The notes under the pieces were generated by a model, which saw only the letters and a program-made list of their open reading frames with translations, did no database searches and was not told where the DNA came from. The position numbers were made by a program, and so were the translations under genes. A DNA stretch of 64,000 nucleotides, taken from the NCBI GenBank assembly GCA_963921245.4, contig CAWUEY030000001.1:558001-622000 (forward strand), read 5' to 3'. Positions 18,287 to 26,164 of the stretch are shown piece by piece. Numbering within the stretch: the first letter of the stretch is position 1; every line of letters starts with the position of its first letter. Source of the DNA: JABJGO01 sp963921245. Its GTDB lineage: Bacteria > Pseudomonadota > Alphaproteobacteria > Rhodospirillales > Casp-alpha2.

Positions 18287-19066
18287 ATGCTGACATCCAT
18301 CAAAGATCGTAGTGTCATCGTTACCGGTGGCTCAAAAGGTATTGGCCGGGGTATTGCAAGTGTTTTTGCCAAACAGGGTGCAAAGGTTATGGTTGCTGCC
18401 CGGGGCGAAGATGCAGCGAAGGCCGCTGCAGATGCTATGTGTGAAGATGGCGGTACTGTTAGCTGGACAACATGTGATGTGTCCGATTGGGACTGCGTTC
18501 AGGCCATGGTCAGCAGGACGTCCGAAGAGTTCGGTTCTGTAGATGTTTTATGTGCCAACGCCGGGGCCTTTCCGCAAACCAAGATGATTGATATGGACCC
18601 TGTGGAATGGGATCAGGTTATGGCAACAAACCTGCGCAGCGCCTTTTTGTGTGTAAAGGCGTGTATCCCGCAGTTTGAAAAGAACGGGAAGGGGCGCGTT
18701 GTTTTAACGTCGTCAATTACGGGGCCTATAACCGGGTTCCCCGGATGGTCCCACTATGGCGCTTCCAAGGCCGGGCAGCTGGGCTTCCTGAAAACGGCAA
18801 GCATGGAATTGTCACGGTATAACACCACGATCAATGCCGTTATGCCCGGTAACATCTATACGGAAGGTCTTCAGGACCTGGGGCAGGAATACCTGGATAC
18901 CATGGCGGCTTCCATTCCCTTGAAGAGGCTTGGTGCCGTAGAAGATATCGGTAATGCCGCGCTGTTTTTTGCCTCTGATGAGGCCGCCTACATAACGGGA
19001 CAACAGATTATTGTTGATGGTGGGCAGACCATTCCGGAATCGCTGGAAGCCATTGAAGAAATCTGA
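18287..19066 (+). CDS. Short-chain dehydrogenase, candidate amino-alcohol dehydrogenase
   Basis: A 259-residue classical SDR. The cofactor loop is TGGSKGIG (13-20), NAG lies at 91-93, and the catalytic residues are Ser142/143, Tyr157 and Lys161 (SHYGASKAG). The C-terminus ends with the standard YITGQQIIVDGG. In the mycobacterial RMM microcompartment locus an SDR oxidises or reduces 1-amino-2-propanol/aminoacetone; the same companion genes here (kinase, class III enzyme, aldehyde dehydrogenase, shell) suggest the same role. Exact substrate remains an inference. Confidence 0.88.
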   Translation: MLTSIKDRSVIVTGGSKGIGRGIASVFAKQGAKVMVAARGEDAAKAAADAMCEDGGTVSWTTCDVSDWDCVQAMVSRTSEEFGSVDVLCANAGAFPQTKMIDMDPVEWDQVMATNLRSAFLCVKACIPQFEKNGKGRVVLTSSITGPITGFPGWSHYGASKAGQLGFLKTASMELSRYNTTINAVMPGNIYTEGLQDLGQEYLDTMAASIPLKRLGAVEDIGNAALFFASDEAAYITGQQIIVDGGQTIPESLEAIEEI

Positions 19067-19109
19067 TTATAGAATGAGGTATTTGCTCTAACGAAAAGAG
19101 GGAGACATT

Positions 19110-20114
19110 ATGGCCCAGACAGAATTGGCACATGATAAACTTTTGACCTCCCTGGAAATTCTGGCAAACGACTCATTATCATTGTGGGACGTTCCTGTCG
19201 ATGCCAAGGCGCGTCTCATCAATGTTTCCGAAAACGCAACCTATATTGTTGAAAACTCGGCGAGCTATCGTTCTGTCCTTCGAATTCACAGGGAAGATTA
19301 CCATACGGAGCGTGCGATCGAATGCGAACTTTTATGGATGGATGCACTCAATGCTGAAAATTGTGTCGTAACGCCCGCCACTATTACTGGTAAAAACGGT
19401 TGTGTTGTGCAGAAAGCTGGCACGTCATGTCTGTTGAACGAGCGCTTTCTTGTTTTGTTCGAATTTGTAGAGGGTATTCAGCCGGATGAGTCGCAAAATC
19501 TGGCCTTACCCTTTGAACAACTGGGTGAAATGGCTGCAAAGACACATGCCCACACGATTGCCTGGCAAAAACCGGCTGATTTCGAACGCCTGATTTGGGA
19601 TATCGCCGCCTTCTATGGTCCCAATGCCACGTGGGGCAATTGGCGGGACGGCCCTAATATCACCCCTTCCATAAAAGACACGCTAGAGCGTGTCGAAAAC
19701 GTGGTGACAAATCGACTGGTGGAATTCGGCCAATCCGAACAACGCTACGGACTGATACATGCGGATATGCGATTGGCAAATTTGTTGATCGATGGCGGAA
19801 CAACCCGGCTGATTGATTTTGATGACTGCGGGTTTGGCTGGTTCCTTTATGATTTTGCGGCGGGTATCAGCTTTATCGAAGATGACCCACAGATACCGGC
19901 CGTGCGTGAAGCGTGGGTAAGGGGATATCGGAAATTCCGTGATCTATCGGACGAAGAGGAACGCGAAATTGACAGTTTCGTGATGTTGCGCCGGATGGCT
20001 TTGCTGGCATGGATAGGTTCCCATATCAATGTACCTGAAGCACAGGCAATGGCTGGCGATTTTGCCAGGGTGTCGGCGGCATTGGGTGAGACATATTTAT
20101 CCCGGATGTCGTGA
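19110..20114 (+). CDS. APH-type small-molecule kinase, candidate amino-alcohol kinase
   Basis: A 334-residue protein of the aminoglycoside phosphotransferase/choline kinase fold. The catalytic loop is LIHADMRLANLL (His217, Asp219, Asn224) and the metal-binding aspartate is in LIDFDDCGFGW (about Asp236). In RMM loci the equivalent enzyme phosphorylates 1-amino-2-propanol with ATP. It lies 43 bases after the SDR and 89 bases before the class III enzyme. An antibiotic-resistance role is unlikely given this setting. Confidence 0.85.
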   Translation: MAQTELAHDKLLTSLEILANDSLSLWDVPVDAKARLINVSENATYIVENSASYRSVLRIHREDYHTERAIECELLWMDALNAENCVVTPATITGKNGCVVQKAGTSCLLNERFLVLFEFVEGIQPDESQNLALPFEQLGEMAAKTHAHTIAWQKPADFERLIWDIAAFYGPNATWGNWRDGPNITPSIKDTLERVENVVTNRLVEFGQSEQRYGLIHADMRLANLLIDGGTTRLIDFDDCGFGWFLYDFAAGISFIEDDPQIPAVREAWVRGYRKFRDLSDEEEREIDSFVMLRRMALLAWIGSHINVPEAQAMAGDFARVSAALGETYLSRMS

Positions 20115-20203
20115 AGACGTGCTGTCAACTGAATGACTGACGCTGTCAAGCGGGGCCAAAATCACTCGCCTAAGGTGTTTTCTCTATTGAGGGACACTGG
20201 TTT

Positions 20204-21475
20204 ATGAGTGAGCAAAAATCAGCGTTTATTGAACGTTCCAAGGAATACTGGAATCCCAATAAGACGTCTTTCTGGCAGGATGCCGGTATCGATCTGGTTA
20301 TTGATCGCCGTGAAGGTTACTGCCTCTATGATATGGACGGTAAACGTCTGATTGACGTTCATCTGAATGGCGGAACCTACAATCTTGGCCATCGTAATCC
20401 TGAACTGATCGAAGTTCTGAACGCCGGTGCCCGGCGGTTTGATATGGGGAATCACCATTTCCCGGCCTTGGCGCGTACCGCCTTGGCAGAAACCCTGGCC
20501 GACTGCACACCCGAAGGTCTAAAATATACAATCTATGGTGCGGGCGGTGCTGAGGCGGTGGAATTAGCCATAAAATCGTCTCGTAATGCGACACAAAAAC
20601 GTAAAATCGTTTCGATTATCAAGGCATACCATGGACATTCCGGGCTTTCCGTTAAGGCTGGTGACGAACGATTTTCCAAAACTTTTCTGTCAGAAGATTT
20701 ACTGGGTGAGTTTGTTCAGGTGCCATTCAATGATCTTGACGCCATGGAGGATGCCCTACGAGGCCGGGACGTGGCGGCTGTCATTATGGAAACGATCCCG
20801 GCGACATACGGTTTTCCCATGCCGCATGAAGAGTATCTTCCCAGTGTTAAACAACTCTGTGAACGTTATGACGCACTTTACATTGCTGATGAGGTGCAGA
20901 CAGGTTTTATGCGCACAGGTGAGCTTTGGGGAATCACCCGCTACGGCGTTACGCCAGACATCATGGTTATCGGGAAAGGTGTCACCGGGGGCATGTATCC
21001 CATTTCCTGTTGCGTGGTTAATGAGCGTGCCGGTGCCTGGCTGAAGCAGGATGGGTTTGCTCATATGTCCACAGCGGGTGGTGCTGAACTGGGGTGTATT
21101 GTTGCCCTCAAGGTTCTTGAGATCACACAACGCCCTGAGGTTCGGTCTATTGTCAGGTATGTATCTGACTATATTCGTGCGGGCTTGGATCAGATACAGA
21201 ACTTGTATCCGGATTTCTTTACAGGTATTCGCCAGCACGGTGTGATTATGGGCCTGGAATTCAATGACTCTGAAGGCGCTAAGCCCGTCATGCGGCATTT
21301 GTATGAGAATGGTGTCTGGGCGATCTTTTCCACCCTTGATCCCAGTGTTCTGCAATTCAAACCAGGAATACTGATGACCCAGGACTTGTCTGAGGACTTA
21401 CTTCGTCGGGTTGAGACAGCTATTGGTCTTGCCAGTGATGAAATCATGGGTCGTGGGCTGCGAAGGGCATCGTAA
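20204..21475 (+). CDS. Class III aminotransferase-fold PLP enzyme, candidate amino-alcohol phosphate phospho-lyase
   Basis: A 423-residue PLP enzyme. GAGGAEAVE (112-120) binds phosphate of the cofactor, IADEVQTGF holds the ring-binding aspartate (Asp229), and IGKGVTGGMYP contains the Schiff-base lysine (Lys258). In this fold group some members are transaminases and others are ethanolamine-phosphate-type phospho-lyases. Next to a kinase and an aldehyde dehydrogenase, the phospho-lyase role (giving an aldehyde, ammonia and phosphate) is the better guess. Its stop overlaps the next start (TAATG). Confidence 0.85.
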   Translation: MSEQKSAFIERSKEYWNPNKTSFWQDAGIDLVIDRREGYCLYDMDGKRLIDVHLNGGTYNLGHRNPELIEVLNAGARRFDMGNHHFPALARTALAETLADCTPEGLKYTIYGAGGAEAVELAIKSSRNATQKRKIVSIIKAYHGHSGLSVKAGDERFSKTFLSEDLLGEFVQVPFNDLDAMEDALRGRDVAAVIMETIPATYGFPMPHEEYLPSVKQLCERYDALYIADEVQTGFMRTGELWGITRYGVTPDIMVIGKGVTGGMYPISCCVVNERAGAWLKQDGFAHMSTAGGAELGCIVALKVLEITQRPEVRSIVRYVSDYIRAGLDQIQNLYPDFFTGIRQHGVIMGLEFNDSEGAKPVMRHLYENGVWAIFSTLDPSVLQFKPGILMTQDLSEDLLRRVETAIGLASDEIMGRGLRRAS

Positions 21476-23049
21476 TGGATACACAAGTATCCCAGTTAGT
21501 CGACATCAGCCAGACGGCAACGGCTTTGAGAGCCCGTGCTGAAACGATGTTGGAGCGTGCGCGTTGGGCGGCGCAAGTCTTTCAACGATATGATCGTGAG
21601 CAAACACAGGACATTGTTGATGCTGTTGCCATAGCCGCCCACGCGAAAGCGAAAGACTACGCAGAATGGGCTGTGCGCGAAACCGGGTTTGGCGTGGTTG
21701 AACACAAGACACTGAAAAATGAAATGAGTTCGCTTCCTTTGGTTGATCATTATAGGGATCGTAATTTTATTGATCCGCATTTTGATGCTGCCGACGATGT
21801 GGTGAAAATCCCTAGGCCCGCCGGGGTTATTTTTGCTTTGGTGCCATCGACCAATCCGATTGCAACCGTATATTTTAAGGTGTTGTCTGCGCTCATGACG
21901 CGCAATGCTATAGTGATTAGCCCGCATCCTGCTGCGCGTGACTGCTGTGTTGATGCCGCGCGAATGATGGCTGAAACGGCGGTCAGGACCGGTGCACCAG
22001 ACTCTGTTATTCAGGTCATCGAGAATGTCAGTCTGCCGCTTGTCGATGAGTTCATGAAATCGGATAAAACAGATGTTATTCTCGCAACTGGCGGAACGCC
22101 GATGGTGCGTGCTGCCTATTCATCATCCAATCCGGCAATAGGTGTTGGTCCGGGGAATGCCCCGGTTTTCGTGGATGAAACAGCCGACCTGATGATGGCG
22201 GCACGCCATATTGTCGATAGTAAGTCGTTTGATAACTCCGTGTTGTGCACCAATGAATCGGTACTCCTCACACTGGATAATGTTTCTCGTTCGCTGGAGC
22301 GGGAATTGTCCGGTTCAGGTGCGCATATTTGCAGCGAAGACGAGGTGCAATCCCTACGAAATTATCTGTTCCATGAGCGCGGGTTCAATGTTGAGTCTTT
22401 GGGTCGGGCCGCGACATGGATAGCCGAACAAGCCGGTTTTAAGGTTAGTTCGAAAACTAAAATTCTGATAACGCCAATTAAAATGCTTGGTGTTGGTGAG
22501 GACCTGTCGCGTGAGAAATTATGCCCAGTACTTGGGTATTATATTGCCAGAAGCAAAGACCAGGCTCTGATGCAGGCGCGGGCGCTGCTTCGGTTTGCCG
22601 GCGCGGGGCACTCGGCGGCTATCCACTCAACGGATCAGCAAACAATAATGGATTTTTCGGCAGCCGTTGAAGTGTACCGGGTTGTTGTTAACGCGCCGTG
22701 TAGTCAGGGTGCCGCCGGATTAGGCACAACGTTGCCACCTACTTTCACAATAGGGACAGGATATTTCGGTCGCTCGTCGCTGGGTGAAAATCTTGGTCCG
22801 GCCAATTTGGTGAATTGGACACGCATTGCCTGGAAAGAGAGTGATGAAGCGCCGATTTCTGCGGGGGGAATCAATCGTTTGAAACATCTCGGCCCATTAC
22901 CAAAAGCCCCATCTGACGGGGTACCAGGTGAAGGTCGTGAAAACGTCATGCCGGTTATGGCCCCTGTCCAGGCGGTATCGGATGATGATTTGCGTGATCA
23001 AATTCGGACCATTATTGCAAAAGAGTTACGTGGCATGGTGAAGAGATAG
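21475..23049 (+). CDS. CoA-acylating aldehyde dehydrogenase with probable encapsulation tail
   Basis: A 524-residue aldehyde dehydrogenase. The catalytic cysteine is Cys258 in SFDNSVLCTNES, the form seen in CoA-acylating enzymes (EutE/PduP/AdhE type), and GVGPGNAPVFVD precedes it. After the catalytic fold there is a linker rich in Pro, Gly and Val, then a short amphipathic helix DDLRDQIRTIIAKELRGM at the very C-terminus. That arrangement is typical of microcompartment encapsulation peptides. It would turn the lumen aldehyde into acyl-CoA with NAD. It is followed after 3 bases by a shell gene. Confidence 0.93.
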   Translation: MDTQVSQLVDISQTATALRARAETMLERARWAAQVFQRYDREQTQDIVDAVAIAAHAKAKDYAEWAVRETGFGVVEHKTLKNEMSSLPLVDHYRDRNFIDPHFDAADDVVKIPRPAGVIFALVPSTNPIATVYFKVLSALMTRNAIVISPHPAARDCCVDAARMMAETAVRTGAPDSVIQVIENVSLPLVDEFMKSDKTDVILATGGTPMVRAAYSSSNPAIGVGPGNAPVFVDETADLMMAARHIVDSKSFDNSVLCTNESVLLTLDNVSRSLERELSGSGAHICSEDEVQSLRNYLFHERGFNVESLGRAATWIAEQAGFKVSSKTKILITPIKMLGVGEDLSREKLCPVLGYYIARSKDQALMQARALLRFAGAGHSAAIHSTDQQTIMDFSAAVEVYRVVVNAPCSQGAAGLGTTLPPTFTIGTGYFGRSSLGENLGPANLVNWTRIAWKESDEAPISAGGINRLKHLGPLPKAPSDGVPGEGRENVMPVMAPVQAVSDDDLRDQIRTIIAKELRGMVKR

Positions 23050-23052
23050 GTA

Positions 23053-23673
23053 ATGGCTGATTTGCGTTCTTTTATTTTCATTGATCAGCTCCAGCCACAG
23101 ACGCTTAATTACATGAGTACCTGGATGCGGGGCTCTTTACCCAGGACCAATATGGCGGCTCAGATCATCGAAGTCGCTCCCGGCCTTGACATTGAGGCTC
23201 TTACGGATATTGCCGTAAAACACGCAGAAGTCCGCGCGGGTATATTGGTTGTTGAGCGGCAATTCGGGTATCTGGAATTTCACTCTCGTGATACGGCCGG
23301 TGTAAAAGCGGCAGCAGCGGCGGTACTTCATAGTCTTGGTGCCAGTGCCGGTGATGCAATCACACCAAAAATACTGGGCTCGAAAGTGATTACCAGTATC
23401 GACCACCAGCACGCTTTTTTGATTAACCGTAATAAGCTTGGGTCAATGATTATTCCGGGAGAGACGCTCTATACGCTCGAAATGCAACCGGCTTCCTATG
23501 CTGTTATTGCGGCAAACGAGGCAGAAAAGGCCGCCAACATCAAGATTATTGATTACAGGATGATTGGTGCCAATGGTCGTGTGTATTTATCCGGAGGGGA
23601 AGCCGATATTCCGAATGCCCGAGAAGCCGCTGAAATGGCTTTGCATAACCTTGGCGCAGGATATGGGGAATAG
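23053..23673 (+). CDS. BMC-T shell protein (tandem BMC domains), copy 1
   Basis: A 206-residue shell protein made of two BMC-type domains in tandem. It opens with MADLRSFIFIDQLQPQTLNY, the usual start of double-layer BMC-T trimers; each half ends with a helix and the second has SYAVIAANEAEKAANI. Trimers tile into the shell facets and may gate larger molecules. A second, divergent copy lies at 24783. The gene is packed tightly between the aldehyde dehydrogenase and the 153-residue protein genes. Confidence 0.9.
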   Translation: MADLRSFIFIDQLQPQTLNYMSTWMRGSLPRTNMAAQIIEVAPGLDIEALTDIAVKHAEVRAGILVVERQFGYLEFHSRDTAGVKAAAAAVLHSLGASAGDAITPKILGSKVITSIDHQHAFLINRNKLGSMIIPGETLYTLEMQPASYAVIAANEAEKAANIKIIDYRMIGANGRVYLSGGEADIPNAREAAEMALHNLGAGYGE

Positions 23674-23675
23674 GT

Positions 23676-24137
23676 ATGGCGAATACCAATATTACTCGAT
23701 TGATTAGCGAAGTTCTCGCCGAGGAATTAGCCAAAATCAATGCAGATTCATCGAAAACGGCGGATGGCCAATCAAGAGGTGTGGATGAGCGTTGGGTCCA
23801 AATTGAAACGGATGAGGATTTGAAAACATTCGTCAGCGATATCATTGGGATGACCGAAAGTCAGCGAGACCGAGTTGCTCTTGAAAAGGGAAAAATTGTT
23901 TATCGCCTGAAAAGGGCGGGTGGTCGCTCAACGACCCCGCATGAACGTAAACATGACAAAGGGTTCTCTTTCGGCACCACTCAAACAATAGAAAGTGGCT
24001 TTTTCTCCGAACGACAGGCAGACCGCATATCTGGAGATATTAAGAGATTGCGCATTGGGAAGTCCGTAAGAATGACGCCGCTTGCTCGGGATCGTTTACG
24101 TCAACGTGGCATCACAATTGAAAGGATGGACACATGA
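23676..24137 (+). CDS. Unrecognised BMC-operon protein, 153 residues
   Basis: I do not recognise this family with certainty. The protein starts with an amphipathic helix (NITRLISEVLAEELAKI), like an encapsulation peptide, then a linker, then a small charged domain (WVQIETDEDLKTFVSDIIG). It has a basic middle part and ends with MTPLARDRLRQRGITIERM, a tail motif reminiscent of those in some microcompartment-associated proteins such as EutT. It lies 3 bases after BMC-T and overlaps the BMC-P start by 4 bases. Its position among shell genes suggests a structural, cargo-adaptor or assembly role; this is inference. Confidence 0.7.
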   Translation: MANTNITRLISEVLAEELAKINADSSKTADGQSRGVDERWVQIETDEDLKTFVSDIIGMTESQRDRVALEKGKIVYRLKRAGGRSTTPHERKHDKGFSFGTTQTIESGFFSERQADRISGDIKRLRIGKSVRMTPLARDRLRQRGITIERMDT

Positions 24138-24373
24138 TTAAGGGACGGATTGTTGGCCGTGTTTGGTCCACAAAAAGACTTAGTGTTTTGCCGCAAGGCG
24201 GGTTACTGGAGGTTGAAACAGATGGTGGGAAGATTGTTGCTTTTGATCCGCTGGGGTGTGCTGATCAGGAAGAAGTTCTGATCACACAAGGCTCTGTTGC
24301 GGCCGGATATTTTGAGGGCGTGAAAGCTCCGGTTGATGCCCTGATTATCGGCTCTGTAGATGATAATTCTTGA
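24134..24373 (+). CDS. BMC-P pentameric vertex protein (EutN/CcmL family)
   Basis: A 79-residue protein with KGRIVGRVWSTKR at the start and AFDPLGCADQEEVLITQGSV in the second half, the standard EutN/CcmL pattern. Five copies cap the corners of the icosahedral shell. This is the only BMC-P gene in the locus. Its ATG overlaps the stop of the preceding gene, suggesting coupled translation. Confidence 0.95.
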   Translation: MIKGRIVGRVWSTKRLSVLPQGGLLEVETDGGKIVAFDPLGCADQEEVLITQGSVAAGYFEGVKAPVDALIIGSVDDNS

Positions 24374-24420
24374 AATTAAACACGCCTGAAACAAGGCAAA
24401 ACATAGAGAGGAGAAGACCA

Positions 24421-24702
24421 ATGGCAAATCAAGCACTTGGAATGATCGAAACAAAAGGTTTTGTAGCGGCACTTGCTGCAGCTGATGCAATGGTGAAGGC
24501 CGCCAATGTCAGCATCGTTAAACGGGAAGAGGTCGGTGACGGTCTTGTTGCCGTGGTTATTACCGGCGATGTGGGTGCTGTAAAAGCAGCGACTGAAGCA
24601 GGCGCGGAAACAGTGAGTGCAATGGGTGAATTGGTTTCAGTTCATGTTATTCCTCGTCCGCACCAGGAACTTGGCAAGCACTTCACAACATCTTCCAAGT
24701 AA
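24421..24702 (+). CDS. BMC-H hexameric shell protein
   Basis: A 93-residue single BMC-domain protein. It starts MANQALGMIETKGFVAALAAADAM and ends with SVHVIPRPHQELGKHF, classic for facet hexamers. The ATG at 24421 is preceded by GAGAGGAGA; the frame is open further upstream but the homologous start is clear. It is the only BMC-H gene in the operon, while most systems have more BMC-H than BMC-T genes. Confidence 0.96.
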   Translation: MANQALGMIETKGFVAALAAADAMVKAANVSIVKREEVGDGLVAVVITGDVGAVKAATEAGAETVSAMGELVSVHVIPRPHQELGKHFTTSSK

Positions 24703-24782
24703 TCCTGAGGCAGGTTTTGTTGAACCGACGTCGTATCATCGGCGGCGGAATGCAGGCCAGGCGGAACTGAACCGGGCGTTGT

Positions 24783-25412
24783 ATGACTGAACTTCGTGTC
24801 TATTTGCCGATTGAGGATTTGCAACCACAGTTTGCGGCCTATATGTCGACGCCTGTGCGGGCGCGCGGGTATCCGCCTATACAAGGGGATAATAGCCTGA
24901 TTATTGAAGTGTCGCCTGCGCTTTCAATTCACCGGATTGTTGATCTTGCCCTGAAAGCGGCACCAGACATGGAGCCAGGTATTCTTTTCACGGAACGGCA
25001 GTTTGGTTTGATGGAACTGCATTCAAAAGATAATGCAGAAGTGCAAGAGGCTGGTGCAGCAATTCTGAAAGGGATTGACTCAACGGCAGAAGACCAGTTG
25101 GCACCGTCAACCTTGTACGCCGACATTATTGAAAATGTTGCTGATCAGCATGCAGTTATTATCAACAGAATACGTAATGCCTCTATGATTCTTCCGGGTC
25201 AATCATTGCTGTTGTACGAAATGGCTCCAGCGTTATTTGCGGCCATGGCCACAAACGAGGCGGAGAAAGCAGCGCCTGGTGCAACATTGAATGAGGTCCA
25301 GATGATGGGAGCTTCGGGCCGTATTTTCATGTCTGGTGAAACGGAAGAACTTATTGTCGCTCAAAATGCTATTGAGTCAGCATTGAAGAAGGTCGTAGGG
25401 AGAAAATCATGA
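24783..25412 (+). CDS. BMC-T shell protein (tandem BMC domains), copy 2
   Basis: A 209-residue paralogue of the BMC-T protein at 23053. It opens with TELRVYLPIEDLQPQFAAYM and keeps the second-domain segment FAAMATNEAEKAAPG. The two copies share layout but differ at many positions, so they are an old duplication and may form different pores or mixed stacked layers. Its stop overlaps the start of the hydrolase gene by 4 bases. Confidence 0.9.
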   Translation: MTELRVYLPIEDLQPQFAAYMSTPVRARGYPPIQGDNSLIIEVSPALSIHRIVDLALKAAPDMEPGILFTERQFGLMELHSKDNAEVQEAGAAILKGIDSTAEDQLAPSTLYADIIENVADQHAVIINRIRNASMILPGQSLLLYEMAPALFAAMATNEAEKAAPGATLNEVQMMGASGRIFMSGETEELIVAQNAIESALKKVVGRKS

Positions 25413-26092
25413 GTGATTGGAAGAATGCGTTTCGCTCATTCTACTATGCCACAGCTGAAGAACCGGATGGTATCGCTTTACCATCCGATGAAACGGCACT
25501 ATTGGTGATTGATATTCAAAACATCTACCTAGAGGAGCCTTCAGATAAAATGGAGGCCGGGCGATGGAAACCGTTTTTCGACAGGATGAACAATGTCGTT
25601 ATACCCAATACAGCTTCTTTGATTGAGCAATGCAGGTCCCGTGACGTTGAGGTTGTGTTCGCGCGCATTGCCTGCCTTAAGACAGATGGCAGGGATCGTT
25701 CGTTGAGTCAGAAAAAACCCGGTTTTAACTATCTGCTTCTTCCGAAAGATAGAGACGATAGTCAGGTTGTTCGGGAACTGTCGCCTGTTGATGATGAGAT
25801 CGTCATTACTAAAACAACAGATAGTGCGCTGACAGGCACCAATCTGCGTATGGTTCTTCATAACATGGGTATTAAAAATGTTGTTGTTGCCGGAATTTTC
25901 ACAGATCAATGTATTAGCTCCAGCGTAAGAAGCCTTGCAGACGAAAGCTTCAATGTTGTCGTGGTAGAGGATTGTTGTGCTGCGGCAACTGATGAACTGC
26001 ATCGGAACGAGCTGTTGTCTATCAATATGATTTACTGCCATGTCGTAGAGTTGGAAGACATTGCCGGGTTTATAGATGCCCAGGCCAGTTAA
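25409..26092 (+). CDS. Isochorismatase-like cysteine hydrolase
   Basis: A 227-residue cysteine hydrolase with the family triad: Asp35 in LLVIDIQNIY, Lys135 in VITKTTDSALTGT, and Cys168 in GIFTDQCISSSVR. Relatives cleave amide or carbamoyl bonds (nicotinamidase, N-carbamoylsarcosine amidase, RutB). Here it is translationally coupled to a shell gene, so it probably prepares or finishes the compartment's substrate by releasing ammonia or a carbamoyl group. No encapsulation tail is evident, so it may act outside the shell. The substrate is unknown. Confidence 0.88.
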   Translation: MSDWKNAFRSFYYATAEEPDGIALPSDETALLVIDIQNIYLEEPSDKMEAGRWKPFFDRMNNVVIPNTASLIEQCRSRDVEVVFARIACLKTDGRDRSLSQKKPGFNYLLLPKDRDDSQVVRELSPVDDEIVITKTTDSALTGTNLRMVLHNMGIKNVVVAGIFTDQCISSSVRSLADESFNVVVVEDCCAAATDELHRNELLSINMIYCHVVELEDIAGFIDAQAS

Positions 26093-26123
26093 CCTGAACT
26101 GAAACCTGCGGAGGGCCACCACT

Positions 26124-26163
26124 GTGAATGACAAAAGCGTGTTTGGTGCAAACAGTAGGCGTC
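26124..26163 (+). pseudogene. Truncated start of a further operon gene
   Basis: GGAGGG at 26110-26115 lies 8 bases before GTG at 26124, which opens a frame reading MNDKSVFGANSRR. From about 26160 the DNA matches the phage-like pilot gene instead. This looks like the beginning of another gene of the operon whose remainder was lost when foreign DNA joined here. It is too short for identification. Confidence 0.4.
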
Positions 26164-26164
26164 T

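Noticed and set aside
19110..20114. Aminoglycoside resistance phosphotransferase
   Set aside because: It has the APH fold, but lies inside a catabolic microcompartment operon where such a kinase acts on an amino alcohol in known systems.
18287..26092. Propanediol (Pdu) or ethanolamine (Eut) type microcompartment
   Set aside because: No diol dehydratase, EutBC, glycyl-radical enzyme, PduL or adenosyltransferase genes are present; the enzyme set fits the amino-alcohol type.
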